Assembly: GCA_937958475.1 (NCBI GenBank)
Contig: CALFXR010000237.1
Span: forward strand, 1 to 40,307
Reading direction: 5' to 3'
Source of the DNA: an uncultured Mesorhizobium sp.
GTDB lineage: Bacteria; Pseudomonadota; Alphaproteobacteria; Rhizobiales; Rhizobiaceae
Length of the DNA stretch: 40,307 nucleotides
Shown here: piece by piece, positions 16,579 to 24,419 of the stretch
How the letters are laid out: every line of letters starts with the position of its first letter
Position numbering within the stretch: position 1 is the stretch's first letter
The notes under the pieces: generated by a model
Told to the model about the DNA's origin: nothing
Databases searched by the model: none
The model's input: only the letters and a program-made list of their open reading frames with translations
Translations under genes and position numbers: made by a program

Positions 16579-17196
16579 ATGAGCCGGCCCTTCGCGCCCG
16601 GATACAGGATACCGCCCGAACTCCTGCTCAGGGCCTACGCCTCGGGCGTCTTCCCGATGGCCGAGAGCGCCGACGATCCGGAGGTGTTCTGGGTCCGCCC
16701 TGAAGCACGCGGCGTCATCCCGCTCGACGCCTTCCACGTGCCGAAGAGCCTCGCCAAGACCATCCGCCAGGGCCGCTTCGAAATCCGCTACGACCACGAC
16801 TTCGCCGGAGTGATCGACGGCTGCGCCGAGACCGGTGAAGGCCGCGCCTCGACCTGGATCAACGCGCCGATCCGCGAGGCCTATCTCGACCTGCACCGCC
16901 GCGGCCACTGCCACTCGGTCGAGGCCTGGCGGGACGGTCGCCTCGTCGGCGGGCTCTACGGCGTCAGCCTCGGCCGCGCCTTCTTCGGCGAAAGCATGTT
17001 TTCGCGCGAGCGCGACGCCTCGAAGGTCTGCCTCGTGCATCTGGTCGAGCGGGTGCGTCGGCAGGGTTTCGTCCTGCTCGACACGCAGTTCACCACCGAG
17101 CACCTGAAGCGCTTCGGCGCGGTCGACGTGCCGCGGCGAAGATACGAGAAGCTGCTTGAAGAGGCACTCAAGGGCGAGGCGATCTTCCAGCCCTGA
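16579..17196 (+). CDS. aat: Leucyl/phenylalanyl-tRNA--protein transferase
   Basis: Adds Leu or Phe from aminoacyl-tRNA to proteins with N-terminal Arg or Lys, marking them for ClpS/ClpAP degradation (bacterial N-degron pathway). It has 205 residues; visible family motifs are YASGVFPMAE, the segment around FWVRPEARGVIPLD, GLYGVSLGRAFFGESMFS (acyl-site region) and LLDTQFTTEHLKRFGA. It is the last gene of the aroQ-accB-accC-aat run and ends 9 bases from the convergent LysE gene. No clpS or clpA lies in the window. Confidence 0.95.
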   Translation: MSRPFAPGYRIPPELLLRAYASGVFPMAESADDPEVFWVRPEARGVIPLDAFHVPKSLAKTIRQGRFEIRYDHDFAGVIDGCAETGEGRASTWINAPIREAYLDLHRRGHCHSVEAWRDGRLVGGLYGVSLGRAFFGESMFSRERDASKVCLVHLVERVRRQGFVLLDTQFTTEHLKRFGAVDVPRRRYEKLLEEALKGEAIFQP

Positions 17197-17205
17197 CGAC
17201 GGCGC

Positions 17206-17838
17206 TCAGTTGCGCTGCAGCGCGACATGCACGCCGAGCCCCACCAGCTCGCTCCCGCCCATCCATTGCATGAGCCGCTGCATGCGGCTCGAACGCTGCA
17301 GCCGGTCGACCAGCCGGCCGGCCAGCAGCACGCAGACGATGTCGGCGAGCGAAAACATCATGTTGACCACCGTGCCCAGGATCACGAACTGCAGCCAGAC
17401 CGGAAACGCAGCACCCGGATCGACGAACTGCGGCAGCAGCGCCATGAAGAAGATGGCGGTCTTCGGGTTGAGCACTTCCACACTGACGCTCTCGGCGAAG
17501 GCGCGGCGCGGCGATTTTCGCCTGACCTGCGGCAAGTCGCCGGGACCCGCCGTCCGGGACCGCAGCAGGGCCAGGCCGAGCCAGACCAGATAGGCGGCGC
17601 CGGCGAGCTTGACCGCGAGGTAGAGCGTCGGCACGGCGACGAACAGCATCGACAGGCCGGCAGCCGCGGCGGCGACGTGGACATAGCAGCCGAGGTGGAT
17701 GCCGAGGCTGGCCATCAGCCCCGCCGCGCGACCGCCGGCGAAGGTCTGCGCCGCCGCATAGAGCATGGCCGGGCCGGGAATGAAGGCGAAGACCGCCGCC
17801 GTGGCGAGGAAGGCGAGCAGGATATCGATGCTGGGCAT
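17206..17838 (-). CDS. LysE/RhtB family amino acid exporter
   Basis: Inner-membrane exporter of 210 residues with about six hydrophobic segments. The N-terminal motif FIPGPAMLYAAAQ and the following GRAAGLMASLGIHLG are family hallmarks; LNPKTAIFFMALLPQFVDP is the second conserved region. The substrate (Lys/Arg, threonine, homoserine lactones or other small amino compounds) cannot be told from the sequence. No LysG-like regulator adjoins it. Its stop lies 9 bases from that of aat, and it appears to be a single-gene unit. Confidence 0.9.
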   Translation of the reverse strand: MPSIDILLAFLATAAVFAFIPGPAMLYAAAQTFAGGRAAGLMASLGIHLGCYVHVAAAAAGLSMLFVAVPTLYLAVKLAGAAYLVWLGLALLRSRTAGPGDLPQVRRKSPRRAFAESVSVEVLNPKTAIFFMALLPQFVDPGAAFPVWLQFVILGTVVNMMFSLADIVCVLLAGRLVDRLQRSSRMQRLMQWMGGSELVGLGVHVALQRN

Positions 17839-17936
17839 GCCGGGCTCCGTCGCGTCGAGACCGGCGCGGCGGGATTCCTAGCGGAAAACCAGATGAATCG
17901 CCATCGGGCGCGGCGGACGGCGTCCGCCCGTCTCGT

Positions 17937-18374
17937 TCAGTTGGCCTTTGCCGTGTCCGGCGGCGGAACGTCGGACTTCTCCTTGCAGCTTTTCAGCCAG
18001 ACGTCGTAGACGGCATGCTCGACGGCGTTGAGGCCGGGGCTTTCGGCGAACATCCAGCCGGTGAAGATGCGGCGGATCTTGCGGTCGAGCGTGATCTCGT
18101 CGACCTCGACGAAGGAATCCGTCTTCGGCTCCTCCTCCTTCGGCCGCGAATAGCAGACCCGCGGCGTCACCTGCAACGCGCCGAACTGCACCGTCTCGTC
18201 GATGTAGACGTCGAAGGTGATGATTCGGCCGGTGATCTTGTCGACGCCGGTGAACTCGGCGACCGGATTGGCGATCCGCTCGGCATAGGCGGCGGTCGCA
18301 GCCAGGGCGACGGCGGCGAAAGCCGCCAGCGCGGCGCCACGGCGTCCGGTCCTCGCGAAAAATGTCTCGGCCAT
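17937..18374 (-). CDS. DUF2155 family secreted protein
   Basis: A protein of about 145 residues with a signal peptide (GAALAAFAAVALAATAAYA) and a mature domain of unknown function found throughout alphaproteobacteria. Visible features are AEFTGVDKITGRIITFDVYI, VTPRVCYSRPKEEEP with a conserved Cys, FTGWMFAESPGLNAVEHAVY, and a second Cys in VWLKSC, which may pair as a disulfide. ATG 18374 or ATG 18380 is the likely start; the frame remains open to 18464. It lies 106 bases downstream of the NDUFA12 gene on the same strand, a pairing that is common in the group and may reflect a shared role. Confidence 0.8.
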   Translation of the reverse strand: MAETFFARTGRRGAALAAFAAVALAATAAYAERIANPVAEFTGVDKITGRIITFDVYIDETVQFGALQVTPRVCYSRPKEEEPKTDSFVEVDEITLDRKIRRIFTGWMFAESPGLNAVEHAVYDVWLKSCKEKSDVPPPDTAKAN

Positions 18375-18480
18375 GGGCATCGTCCAACCGTCGCGCTTTG
18401 CGGCCACGAGAATGGCCGCCATGGATATTGGCCGGCGAGGCTTACGCGGGAATTGTGGCGACAAAAGACCGTCGTGCCGG

Positions 18481-18879
18481 TCAGCTGCCCGGCGTCCAGG
18501 CGTCGTAGTCGCCGGTGACCTGCGGGCGGTGGCCCGAGCCGAGAACGGAGCCCTTCGGCCGGTAGGCGGCGGCGGTTCCGGTCAGGTTGGGCTGGTGCGG
18601 CTTCTGCCAGTCGCGCGGCTTGTAGTCCTCCCTGGAGGGCGGGGTGTCGACGCGGTAGTGCATCCAGCCGTGCCATCCCGGCGGGATGGTCGACGCCTCC
18701 GAGGTGCCCGGGAAGATCACCCAGCGCCGCGTACGGCCTTCCGAATCCTTGCCGCCCTCGTAGTAGACGTTGCCGAACTCGTCCTCGCCGACCCGCACGC
18801 CGTGGCGCCAGGTGTGGAAGCGCGTGCCCAGCGTCTGACCGCTCCACCAGGTGAAAAACTGCAGCAGGAATTTCTTCAT
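18481..18879 (-). CDS. NADH:ubiquinone oxidoreductase accessory subunit, NDUFA12 family
   Basis: Homologue of the mitochondrial complex I accessory subunit NDUFA12 (B17.2), present in alphaproteobacteria as a peripheral-arm subunit. The 132 residues include the N-terminal WWSGQTLGTRFHTWRHGVRV and the family signature DEFGNVYYE, then RRWVIFPGTSEASTIPPGWH, MHYRVDTPP and the C-terminal PNLTGTAAAYRPKGS. All of this matches the bacterial form in length. The core nuo genes are not in the window, so it is encoded away from the main complex I operon, as usual. It is divergent from the hypothetical gene at 18992. Confidence 0.93.
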   Translation of the reverse strand: MKKFLLQFFTWWSGQTLGTRFHTWRHGVRVGEDEFGNVYYEGGKDSEGRTRRWVIFPGTSEASTIPPGWHGWMHYRVDTPPSREDYKPRDWQKPHQPNLTGTAAAYRPKGSVLGSGHRPQVTGDYDAWTPGS

Positions 18880-18991
18880 CGAAGGTCCTCGTCGCCGACC
18901 GCGCTGCGGTCACCGCCTTATGGCTTCCGCCGAACGCGCTGGCAAGGGGCAGCACGCCGCACTATCGTCGTGGCAGGCGGAGCGGTGCCCA

Positions 18992-19495
18992 ATGGACCTG
19001 ATGACGATCCTCGAGATGCTGAGCTATGCGGTCACCATCTTCGGCCTGCCGCTCGCGATCTTCGTCTTCCTCTACGAGCAGCGCAAGGAGCGCGCCAACG
19101 AGGAAGAGGAGATCTACCAGCGCCTCTCCGACGGCTACACCGACTTCCTCAGGCTGGCGCTGGACAATCCAGACCTGAAGCTGCAGTCGCGCGAGGCGAC
19201 CAGGGGCCTCTCCGAGGAGCAGACCGAGCGCATGCTCGCCATGTTCGGCATCCTCGTCTCGCTGTTCGAACGCGCCTACATGGTGGGCTACGAAAAGGAG
19301 ATGTCCGGACGCAAACTGCGCCGCTGGCGATCCTGGGACGACTTCATGCGCGAATGGTGCCGCCGCGAGGACTTCCGCAACGCCCTGCCGCGGTTGCTGC
19401 AGGGGGAAGACCCGGAATTCGTCGCCTACATCTCCGACCTCGCCGCGCGCGAAGGCGCGGCGGCGGCACGTCCGGTCAGCGCAGCTTCAGCTTGA
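18992..19495 (+). CDS. Hypothetical membrane-anchored protein
   Basis: I do not recognise this 167-residue protein. The ATG at 18992 has a GGAG nine bases upstream. Residues about 9-27 (MLSYAVTIFGLPLAIFVFLY) form one transmembrane segment. The rest is soluble, rich in charged residues and probably helical (EQRKERANEEEEIYQRLSDG), and ends in an Ala-rich tail. Trp- and Arg-rich KLRRWRSWDDFMREWCRRED is notable. The topology suggests a cytoplasmic domain tethered to the inner membrane. Its last 20 bases overlap the 3' end of the convergent acetyltransferase gene. Confidence 0.65.
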   Translation: MDLMTILEMLSYAVTIFGLPLAIFVFLYEQRKERANEEEEIYQRLSDGYTDFLRLALDNPDLKLQSREATRGLSEEQTERMLAMFGILVSLFERAYMVGYEKEMSGRKLRRWRSWDDFMREWCRREDFRNALPRLLQGEDPEFVAYISDLAAREGAAAARPVSAASA

Positions 19496-19964
19496 AGCCG
19501 GCATGGCTCCTGGCGAAGCCGAGCCGCTCGTAGAAGCGGTGCGCGGCGACGCGGCTGTTGTTCGACGTCAGCTGCACCTGCCGCGCGCCGGCTTCCTTCG
19601 CCCGTTCGATGGCGAATCGCATCATCGCCTCGCCGATGCCCCTGCCGCGCGTATCGGCGCGCGTCTGCACCGCCTCGACATTCATGTTCGTCGATCCGCG
19701 CGCCGACATCGACGTGATCAGCGTCGTCTGGAAGGTGCCGACGACCTCGCTGCCGAGCTCGGCGACCCAGAGCCGGTCGTTCGCGCTGGCGGCGATCCGC
19801 TCGAACGCCGCGAGATAGTCGGGCAATGCCGCCGGATCGTCGGTGTCGCCATGGCCGCCGAGCGAATCGGCGGCAAAGATCGCGGCAAGCGCCGCGACGT
19901 CGTCGCGCCGCGCCGGGCGGACGACGACCGAGATTCCGCTTGCCTCACCGTCAACTTCTGCCAC
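19476..19964 (-). CDS. GNAT family N-acetyltransferase
   Basis: Predicted acetyl-CoA-dependent acetyltransferase, 162 residues from GTG 19964, which has GGAGG upstream; the frame is open to 20048 but without a ribosome site. The GNAT fold is visible as VVVRPARRDDVAAL (strand 1, helix 1), WVAELGSEVVGTFQTTL, the acetyl-CoA pyrophosphate loop TRGRGIGEAMMRFAIERA (motif A, R/Q-x-x-G-x-G/A) and the C-terminal VQLTSNNSRVAAHRFYERLG. The last motif is common in enzymes acting on free amines or amino acids, but the substrate is unknown. Confidence 0.85.
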   Translation of the reverse strand: MAEVDGEASGISVVVRPARRDDVAALAAIFAADSLGGHGDTDDPAALPDYLAAFERIAASANDRLWVAELGSEVVGTFQTTLITSMSARGSTNMNVEAVQTRADTRGRGIGEAMMRFAIERAKEAGARQVQLTSNNSRVAAHRFYERLGFARSHAGFKLKLR

Positions 19965-20079
19965 CCTCGCCTCCGTCGGAGCCAACCGTCGCGGGTCCCA
20001 TAGCACCGTCCGACCCGAAGCGCAGCGCCGATGCCGAACCGCCGACACCGGAAAACGCCGTCACCTGGAAGGCACCGTC

Positions 20080-20511
20080 ATGAAGCGCTCACTCCTCCTT
20101 GCCGCCTTTCTCGCGCTGGCGCCGCTGCCCGCCGCCGCGCAGCAGGGTCAGACCGGTATCGCCTTCGCCTACGCGCCCGAGCAGGGCAGCGGCATGTGCA
20201 CCGGCGGCAGCCCGGTCGCGGCGCTGGACTGCGCCCGCCGCAAATGCGTCGAGGAAAGCGGTGCCGCGCCCGAGGACTGCGCCCGCGTCGCCTGGTGCTT
20301 CCCGTCCGGCTGGAGCGTCGTGGTGGGCGTGATGCACAAGGAAGGTATCCACTGGAGCGAATTCTCCTGCGGCTGGCCGTCGCGCGAGGCGGCGCTCGCC
20401 GCCGGCGACGTGCTCTGCGACCTGAAGTTCCGCGACTACATCCAGGAATGTGCCGTCGGCGGGCTGTGGGACGACGCCGGCAATCCGGTTTCGCTCGAAG
20501 GCGGGATGTAG
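20080..20511 (+). CDS. Small secreted cysteine-rich protein, unknown function
   Basis: A 143-residue protein with a clear signal peptide (MKRSLLLAAFLALAPLPAAA, cleaved before QQG) and GGAAGG before the ATG. The mature part has eight cysteines (GMCTGGS, ALDCARRKCVEES, EDCARVAWC, FSCGWP, VLCDLKF, QECAVGG), which fits several disulfides in the periplasm or outside the cell. The CARRKC and DCARVAWC blocks recall DUF4189-type repeats, but I cannot confirm the family. It converges on the GNAT gene at 20516. Confidence 0.7.
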   Translation: MKRSLLLAAFLALAPLPAAAQQGQTGIAFAYAPEQGSGMCTGGSPVAALDCARRKCVEESGAAPEDCARVAWCFPSGWSVVVGVMHKEGIHWSEFSCGWPSREAALAAGDVLCDLKFRDYIQECAVGGLWDDAGNPVSLEGGM

Positions 20512-20515
20512 GATC

Positions 20516-21016
20516 TCAATCCGCCCAGAGGATCGGCCGCTCGAAGACGAGCGCGGGGATGCCGGACTGGTCGCTTCCGCAATTGGCGGTGCGACCGACC
20601 TGCGAAAAGCGCCGAGCGAGATAGAAGGCGACGGCCTTCTCGTTCTTTTCCTCGACCTCGAGCCGGACCTTGTCGGCGCCGGGAAAGCAGCTTTCGATCT
20701 CGTCGAGCAGCAGGCCGCCGATGCCCCTGCCCTGCATGCCGGGCCGCACGTAGAGCTGGTGCAGCATCACCGTCCTGCCGTCGTCGACGGTGGTGGCGAA
20801 GGCCATGCCGCCGATGGCGGTGCCGTCGTCGGCGACGAGGAATTCGGCGTTCGGCTTGTCCAGACGCGCCTCGAGCGAGGCGATCGAATGCCAGTCGTCG
20901 GTGATCGCGGTGACGCGCTCGACGCCGTAGATCGCGTCGTAGGTGTCGTGCCAGGTCTCGACCAGCAGCGCGCGGACGGCATCGAGGTCGCGTCTCGACG
21001 CGGTGCGCACGAACAT
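20516..21016 (-). CDS. GNAT family N-acetyltransferase
   Basis: 166 residues with a complete GNAT fold. Motifs are MFVRTASRRDLDAVRALLVE, GGMAFATTVDDG, the conserved VMLHQLYVRPGMQGRGIGGL with the acetyl-CoA binding loop QGRGIG, and VRLEVEEKNEKAVAFYLARR. The E-x-N-x-x-A-x-x-F-Y segment is typical of this family. The substrate is unknown. Its start lies only 4 bases from the stop of gatB, so it is probably co-transcribed downstream of gatB. Confidence 0.85.
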   Translation of the reverse strand: MFVRTASRRDLDAVRALLVETWHDTYDAIYGVERVTAITDDWHSIASLEARLDKPNAEFLVADDGTAIGGMAFATTVDDGRTVMLHQLYVRPGMQGRGIGGLLLDEIESCFPGADKVRLEVEEKNEKAVAFYLARRFSQVGRTANCGSDQSGIPALVFERPILWAD

Positions 21017-21020
21017 GGTC

Positions 21021-22523
21021 TCAGCCCTCGATGCCGAGCTTGGCCTTGACCAGGTCGTTCACCGCCTGCGGGTTGGCCTTGCCGCCGGTCGCCTTCATCA
21101 CCTGGCCGACGAACCAGCCGGCCATGGTCGGCTTGGCGCGCGCCTGCTCGGCCTTGTCGGGATTGGCGGCGATCACTTCGTCGACCGCCTTCTCGATGGC
21201 GCCGGTGTCGGTGACCTGCTTCAGGCCGCGGCTCTCGACCAGCGCCTTCGGATCGCCGCCCTCGTTCCAGACGATCTCGAACAGGTCCTTGGCGATCTTG
21301 CCGGAAATCGTGCCGTCACGGATCAGGTCGATGATCGCGCCGATCTGCTCGGGCGAAACCGGCGCCTCGTCGATCGACTTGCCGGCCTTGTTCAGCGCGC
21401 CGAGCAGGTCGTTGATCACCCAGTTCGCAGCAAGCTTGCCGTCGCGGCCGGCCGCCACCATCTCGAAATAGTCGGCGATCGCCTTCTCCGAGACGAGCAC
21501 GGAGGCGTCGTAGGCGGAAAGCCCGATGGTGGAGACGAGCCGCGCCTTCTTGTCGTCGGGCAGTTCGGGAAGCCCGGCCGCGAGCGCGTCGACATAGGCC
21601 TGGTCGAACTCCAGCGGCAGCAGGTCCGGATCGGGGAAGTAGCGGTAGTCGTGCGCCTCCTCCTTCGACCGCATCGACCGCGTCTCGCCCTTGACCGGGT
21701 CGAACAGGCGCGTTTCCTGGTCGATCTTGCCGCCGTCCTCGAGGATGGCGATCTGCCGGCGCGCCTCGTATTCGATGGACTGGCCGATGAAGCGGATCGA
21801 GTTGACGTTCTTGATCTCGCAGCGCGTGCCGAACGGTCCGCCCGGGCGGCGCACCGAGACGTTGACGTCGGCGCGCATCGAGCCCTCGTCCATGTTGCCG
21901 TCGCAGGTGCCGAGGTAGCGCACGATGGTGCGGAGCTTGGTCATATAGGCCTTGGCTTCATCGGACGAGCGCAGGTCGGGCTTCGAGACGATCTCCATCA
22001 GCGCCACGCCCGACCGGTTCAGGTCGACATAAGACATCGTCGGATGCTGGTCGTGCATCGACTTGCCGGCGTCCTGCTCGAGGTGCAGCCGTTCGATGCC
22101 GACGTCGATGTCCTCGAAATTTCCCTTGCTGTCGGGGCCGACGGAGACGGTCACGGTGCCCTCGCCGACGATCGGCTGCTTGAACTGCGAGATCTGGTAG
22201 CCCTGCGGCAGGTCCGGATAGAAGTAGTTCTTGCGGTCGAAGACGGACTTCAGGTTGATCTGCGCCTTGAGGCCGAGACCGGTGCGGATCGCCTGGCGTA
22301 CGCACTCCTCGTTGATCACCGGCAGCATGCCCGGCATCGCCGCGTCGACGAGGCTGACATTGGCATTGGGCGCCGCGCCGAAGGCGGTCGAGGCACCCGA
22401 GAAGAGCTTCGACTGCGAGGTCACCTGGGCGTGGACTTCCATGCCGATGATCACTTCCCAGTCGCCGGTGGCGCCCGGGATCAGTCGCTTCGGGTCGGGC
22501 GTGCGTGTGTCGATGAGGGTCAT
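21021..22523 (-). CDS. gatB: Asp-tRNA(Asn)/Glu-tRNA(Gln) amidotransferase subunit B
   Basis: The kinase/tRNA-binding subunit of GatCAB, which converts mischarged Glu-tRNA(Gln) or Asp-tRNA(Asn) to the correct aminoacyl-tRNA. 500 residues from ATG 22523, the family start (MTLIDTRTPDPKRLIPGATG). Signatures are WEVIIGMEVHAQV, the catalytic-domain segment RKNYFYPDLPQGYQISQ, SYVDLNRSGVALMEIVSKPD, and the C-terminal YqeY-like tail ending VNDLVKAKLGIEG. The upstream extension of the frame to 22586 is probably untranslated. gatA and gatC are not in the window. Confidence 0.95.
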   Translation of the reverse strand: MTLIDTRTPDPKRLIPGATGDWEVIIGMEVHAQVTSQSKLFSGASTAFGAAPNANVSLVDAAMPGMLPVINEECVRQAIRTGLGLKAQINLKSVFDRKNYFYPDLPQGYQISQFKQPIVGEGTVTVSVGPDSKGNFEDIDVGIERLHLEQDAGKSMHDQHPTMSYVDLNRSGVALMEIVSKPDLRSSDEAKAYMTKLRTIVRYLGTCDGNMDEGSMRADVNVSVRRPGGPFGTRCEIKNVNSIRFIGQSIEYEARRQIAILEDGGKIDQETRLFDPVKGETRSMRSKEEAHDYRYFPDPDLLPLEFDQAYVDALAAGLPELPDDKKARLVSTIGLSAYDASVLVSEKAIADYFEMVAAGRDGKLAANWVINDLLGALNKAGKSIDEAPVSPEQIGAIIDLIRDGTISGKIAKDLFEIVWNEGGDPKALVESRGLKQVTDTGAIEKAVDEVIAANPDKAEQARAKPTMAGWFVGQVMKATGGKANPQAVNDLVKAKLGIEG

Positions 22524-22609
22524 GGGAATAGGCCGCAGCGGTTTCGTGTCCGCTCGTTGGCTAGAGGAATCCGGCGGTACTGGCAAGCGCCGGCAAGCGC
22601 GGGCGCGAC

Positions 22610-22623
22610 TTGATCTATGTCAA
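22610..22623 (+). promoter_or_regulatory. FNR/FixK-type binding site
   Basis: TTGAT-CTAT-GTCAA, a 14-base near-palindrome matching the FNR/FixK consensus (TTGAT-N4-ATCAA) at nine of ten half-site positions; it extends to a 16-base palindrome-like CTTGAT...GTCAAG. Its centre is 41.5 bases before the start predicted from the -10 element at 22646-22651, the class II activator position. Confidence 0.75.
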
Positions 22624-22645
22624 GTGGAGCGAGTGATTCGAGCTG

Positions 22646-22651
22646 TAGATT
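22646..22651 (+). promoter_or_regulatory. Candidate -10 element of the FNR/FixK-dependent promoter
   Basis: TAGATT, 22 bases right of the FNR/FixK box. It predicts a transcript start near 22658, 21 bases before the ATG of the four-cysteine protein gene. Confidence 0.5.
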
Positions 22652-22678
22652 TTGCTTTGCAAGATTGCGGAGGAAGAC

Positions 22679-22945
22679 ATGGGCATCGCTGCCATGATGA
22701 CACGGGTCGCCGCGAAGAGCGACCTGATCGAGCAGATGATGACGACGCTCGATGTGCGCGAGCGCTTCGCCGAGCTTCCGGCCGGCGGAGAGGCGCTGAG
22801 GAACGCCATGCTGCGCTGCATGTCCTGCGGCAAGCCGGACGCGTGCAGCGCGTGGCTCGCCGAGCACGGCAGCGCCGAGGAGGCTCCGTCCTTCTGCCGC
22901 AACCACGACCTATTCGCGCGGCTGCGCGAGCACACCGAAGGGTGA
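22679..22945 (+). CDS. Small four-cysteine protein (DUF6455-like)
   Basis: 88 residues from ATG 22679, which follows an excellent GGAGGAA site. The protein is soluble and mostly helical, with C47-x2-C50-x5-C56-x16-C73 and His76. This spacing could bind zinc or an iron-sulfur cluster, or act by thiol chemistry. It resembles DUF6455 proteins from memory; their function is not known to me. The FNR/FixK box at 22610 and the terminator at 22981 make it a one-gene transcript expected to rise at low oxygen. A longer frame from 22652 includes leader sequence and is less likely. Confidence 0.8.
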   Translation: MGIAAMMTRVAAKSDLIEQMMTTLDVRERFAELPAGGEALRNAMLRCMSCGKPDACSAWLAEHGSAEEAPSFCRNHDLFARLREHTEG

Positions 22946-22980
22946 GCCGACGAAGCCGCGCAACAGTCTCCCTCTAACTG

Positions 22981-23009
22981 GCCCGGCCTTCAAAGCCGGG
23001 CATTTTTTT
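22981..23009 (+). terminator. Intrinsic terminator
   Basis: 7-bp GC stem GCCCGGC / GCCGGGC with a 7-base loop, followed by A and seven T. It ends the transcript of the four-cysteine protein gene. Confidence 0.9.
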
Positions 23010-23081
23010 GTCCGGATTCCGCGCGAGCGCGCCATGTCCGTTCGCGGCAGGCGCTGCCGCGGCGGTGGCGTTCGACACCTC

Positions 23082-23513
23082 TCAGGCGGTCGCGATGTAG
23101 GTCCGGATTTCCTCGGCCTCGCGCTCGACGTCCTCGATGCGCCGCTTGACGACGTCGCCGATCGAAATGATGCCGTAGAGCTTTCCGTCCCGCTCGACGG
23201 GAAGATGACGGAAGCGGCCGCGCGTCATGATCTCCATCACCTCGTGCACCGTGTGATGTTCGTTGCAGATCTTGACCTTCGCCGTCATGCCGGTGCGCAC
23301 GGTCTCCTCGAGCGCTTCCGGGCCCTGCTTGGCGATGATCCGGACGATGTCCCGCTCGGACAGGATGCCGACGATCTTGCCGTCGCCATTGGTGATGACG
23401 AGTGCACCGACGCGGTGTTCGGCGAGCATCCTCACGGCTTGCGAAAGCTTGTCGTTGGGTCCGAGCGTGAAGACGTCGTGTCCCTTCTGCTGCAGTATCG
23501 CTTTGACGGTCAT
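23082..23513 (-). CDS. Tandem CBS domain protein
   Basis: 143 residues made of a CBS pair (about 8-60 and 73-125), which typically senses adenine nucleotides such as AMP, ATP or NAD and adjusts a partner protein. Motifs are VGALVITNGDGKIVGILSER DIVR-type in the first repeat, and FRHLPVERDGKLYGIISIGD in the second. The ATG at 23513 follows GGAGGAAGCC; the frame extends to 23576 without a better start. There is no attached catalytic domain, so it acts through an unknown partner or as a free nucleotide sensor. Confidence 0.88.
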   Translation of the reverse strand: MTVKAILQQKGHDVFTLGPNDKLSQAVRMLAEHRVGALVITNGDGKIVGILSERDIVRIIAKQGPEALEETVRTGMTAKVKICNEHHTVHEVMEIMTRGRFRHLPVERDGKLYGIISIGDVVKRRIEDVEREAEEIRTYIATA

Positions 23514-23614
23514 GGCTTCCTCCGATGCGCATCCGGCCGCGCTGACGCTCGCGGCCGGCTCTTCCGCCGGAGGCATCGTGCGCCTCGATTTACGTCATTT
23601 CAAGCCCGTGGCCG

Positions 23615-24334
23615 TCACCGCGCGGCGCCGCGACGTCGCGGAACGAAGGCGCCGATGCCGAAGAACCCGGCGACGAAGCCGCCGACATGGGCCTCCCAGG
23701 CGATCCGGTCGGCCCCGGCGCCGAGCCCGACGATGCCGGTGACCAGGTTGATCGCCATCCACACCGCGAGGAAGGTTACCACCGGCCGCAGCCGCAGAGC
23801 CGCGGAAGCCGGCAGCAGCGGCCCGTCGAAGGCCGATCGCCCGGCGGACCGGCTGGCGCGGAAACCGAACCGCGCCGCTGCCCCCATCATGCCGGAGATG
23901 GCGCCCGAGGCCCCGATCAGCGGCGACTGGTCGATCATGTGCAGCGCGTAGTGCGTCGCCGCGGCGGCGACGCCGGTCACCGCCCAGAAGAGGAGGAAGC
24001 GGCCGACGCCCAGCCGGTTGGCCAGCGGCGAGCCGAACGCGGCGAGCCAGACCATGTTGATCGCCAGATGCACGATCGATCCGTGCAGGAGCGTGTAGGT
24101 GAACGGCGAGATGAACGCGTAGACGTCGAGATGGAACTGGCCGCTGTAGCGGATCGGGATGAAGGCCGCGCGCACCAGCAGATCGATGTCCTGCTCGACC
24201 GTCAGCACGTACAGCCTTACGAGGTGGATGGCGACGCAGGCCGCCGTCAACGCCACCACCACCGCCGGAATGTTGAAGACCGGCTGCCGCTCGTCCTCGA
24301 GCCGCGGGGGGTCGTCCTGCTGATCGTCTGCCAT
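23615..24334 (-). CDS. Rhomboid family intramembrane serine protease
   Basis: 239 residues with about six transmembrane segments. The catalytic dyad is visible: Ser143 in LIGASGAISGMMG and His216 in WEAHVGGFVAGF; the conserved HGSIVHLAINMVWLAAFG segment (His89, Asn93) also fits the active-site fold. Rhomboids cut transmembrane helices of other membrane proteins; its substrate here is unknown. The N-terminal 20 residues are acidic and cytoplasmic. ATG 24334 is the most likely start, although the frame is open to 24538. The leader region contains a strong minus-strand terminator-like hairpin about 50 bases before the start. Confidence 0.88.
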   Translation of the reverse strand: MADDQQDDPPRLEDERQPVFNIPAVVVALTAACVAIHLVRLYVLTVEQDIDLLVRAAFIPIRYSGQFHLDVYAFISPFTYTLLHGSIVHLAINMVWLAAFGSPLANRLGVGRFLLFWAVTGVAAAATHYALHMIDQSPLIGASGAISGMMGAAARFGFRASRSAGRSAFDGPLLPASAALRLRPVVTFLAVWMAINLVTGIVGLGAGADRIAWEAHVGGFVAGFFGIGAFVPRRRGAAR

Positions 24335-24384
24335 GTTAACCGGATCCGTCGCCTCGGGTGCGATTGATCTAGCGATCCCGGCGC

Positions 24385-24419
24385 AAAAGAAAAGCCGTCC
24401 AGAGTTTCCCCTGGACGGC
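24385..24419 (-). terminator. Minus-strand intrinsic terminator upstream of the rhomboid gene
   Basis: Read on the minus strand, a perfect 9-bp stem GCCGTCCAG / CTGGACGGC with an 8-base loop is followed by TTTTCTTTT. No annotated minus-strand gene lies upstream of it, so it must end a short transcript from about 24420-24600, either an independent small RNA or an attenuated rhomboid leader. Confidence 0.8.
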
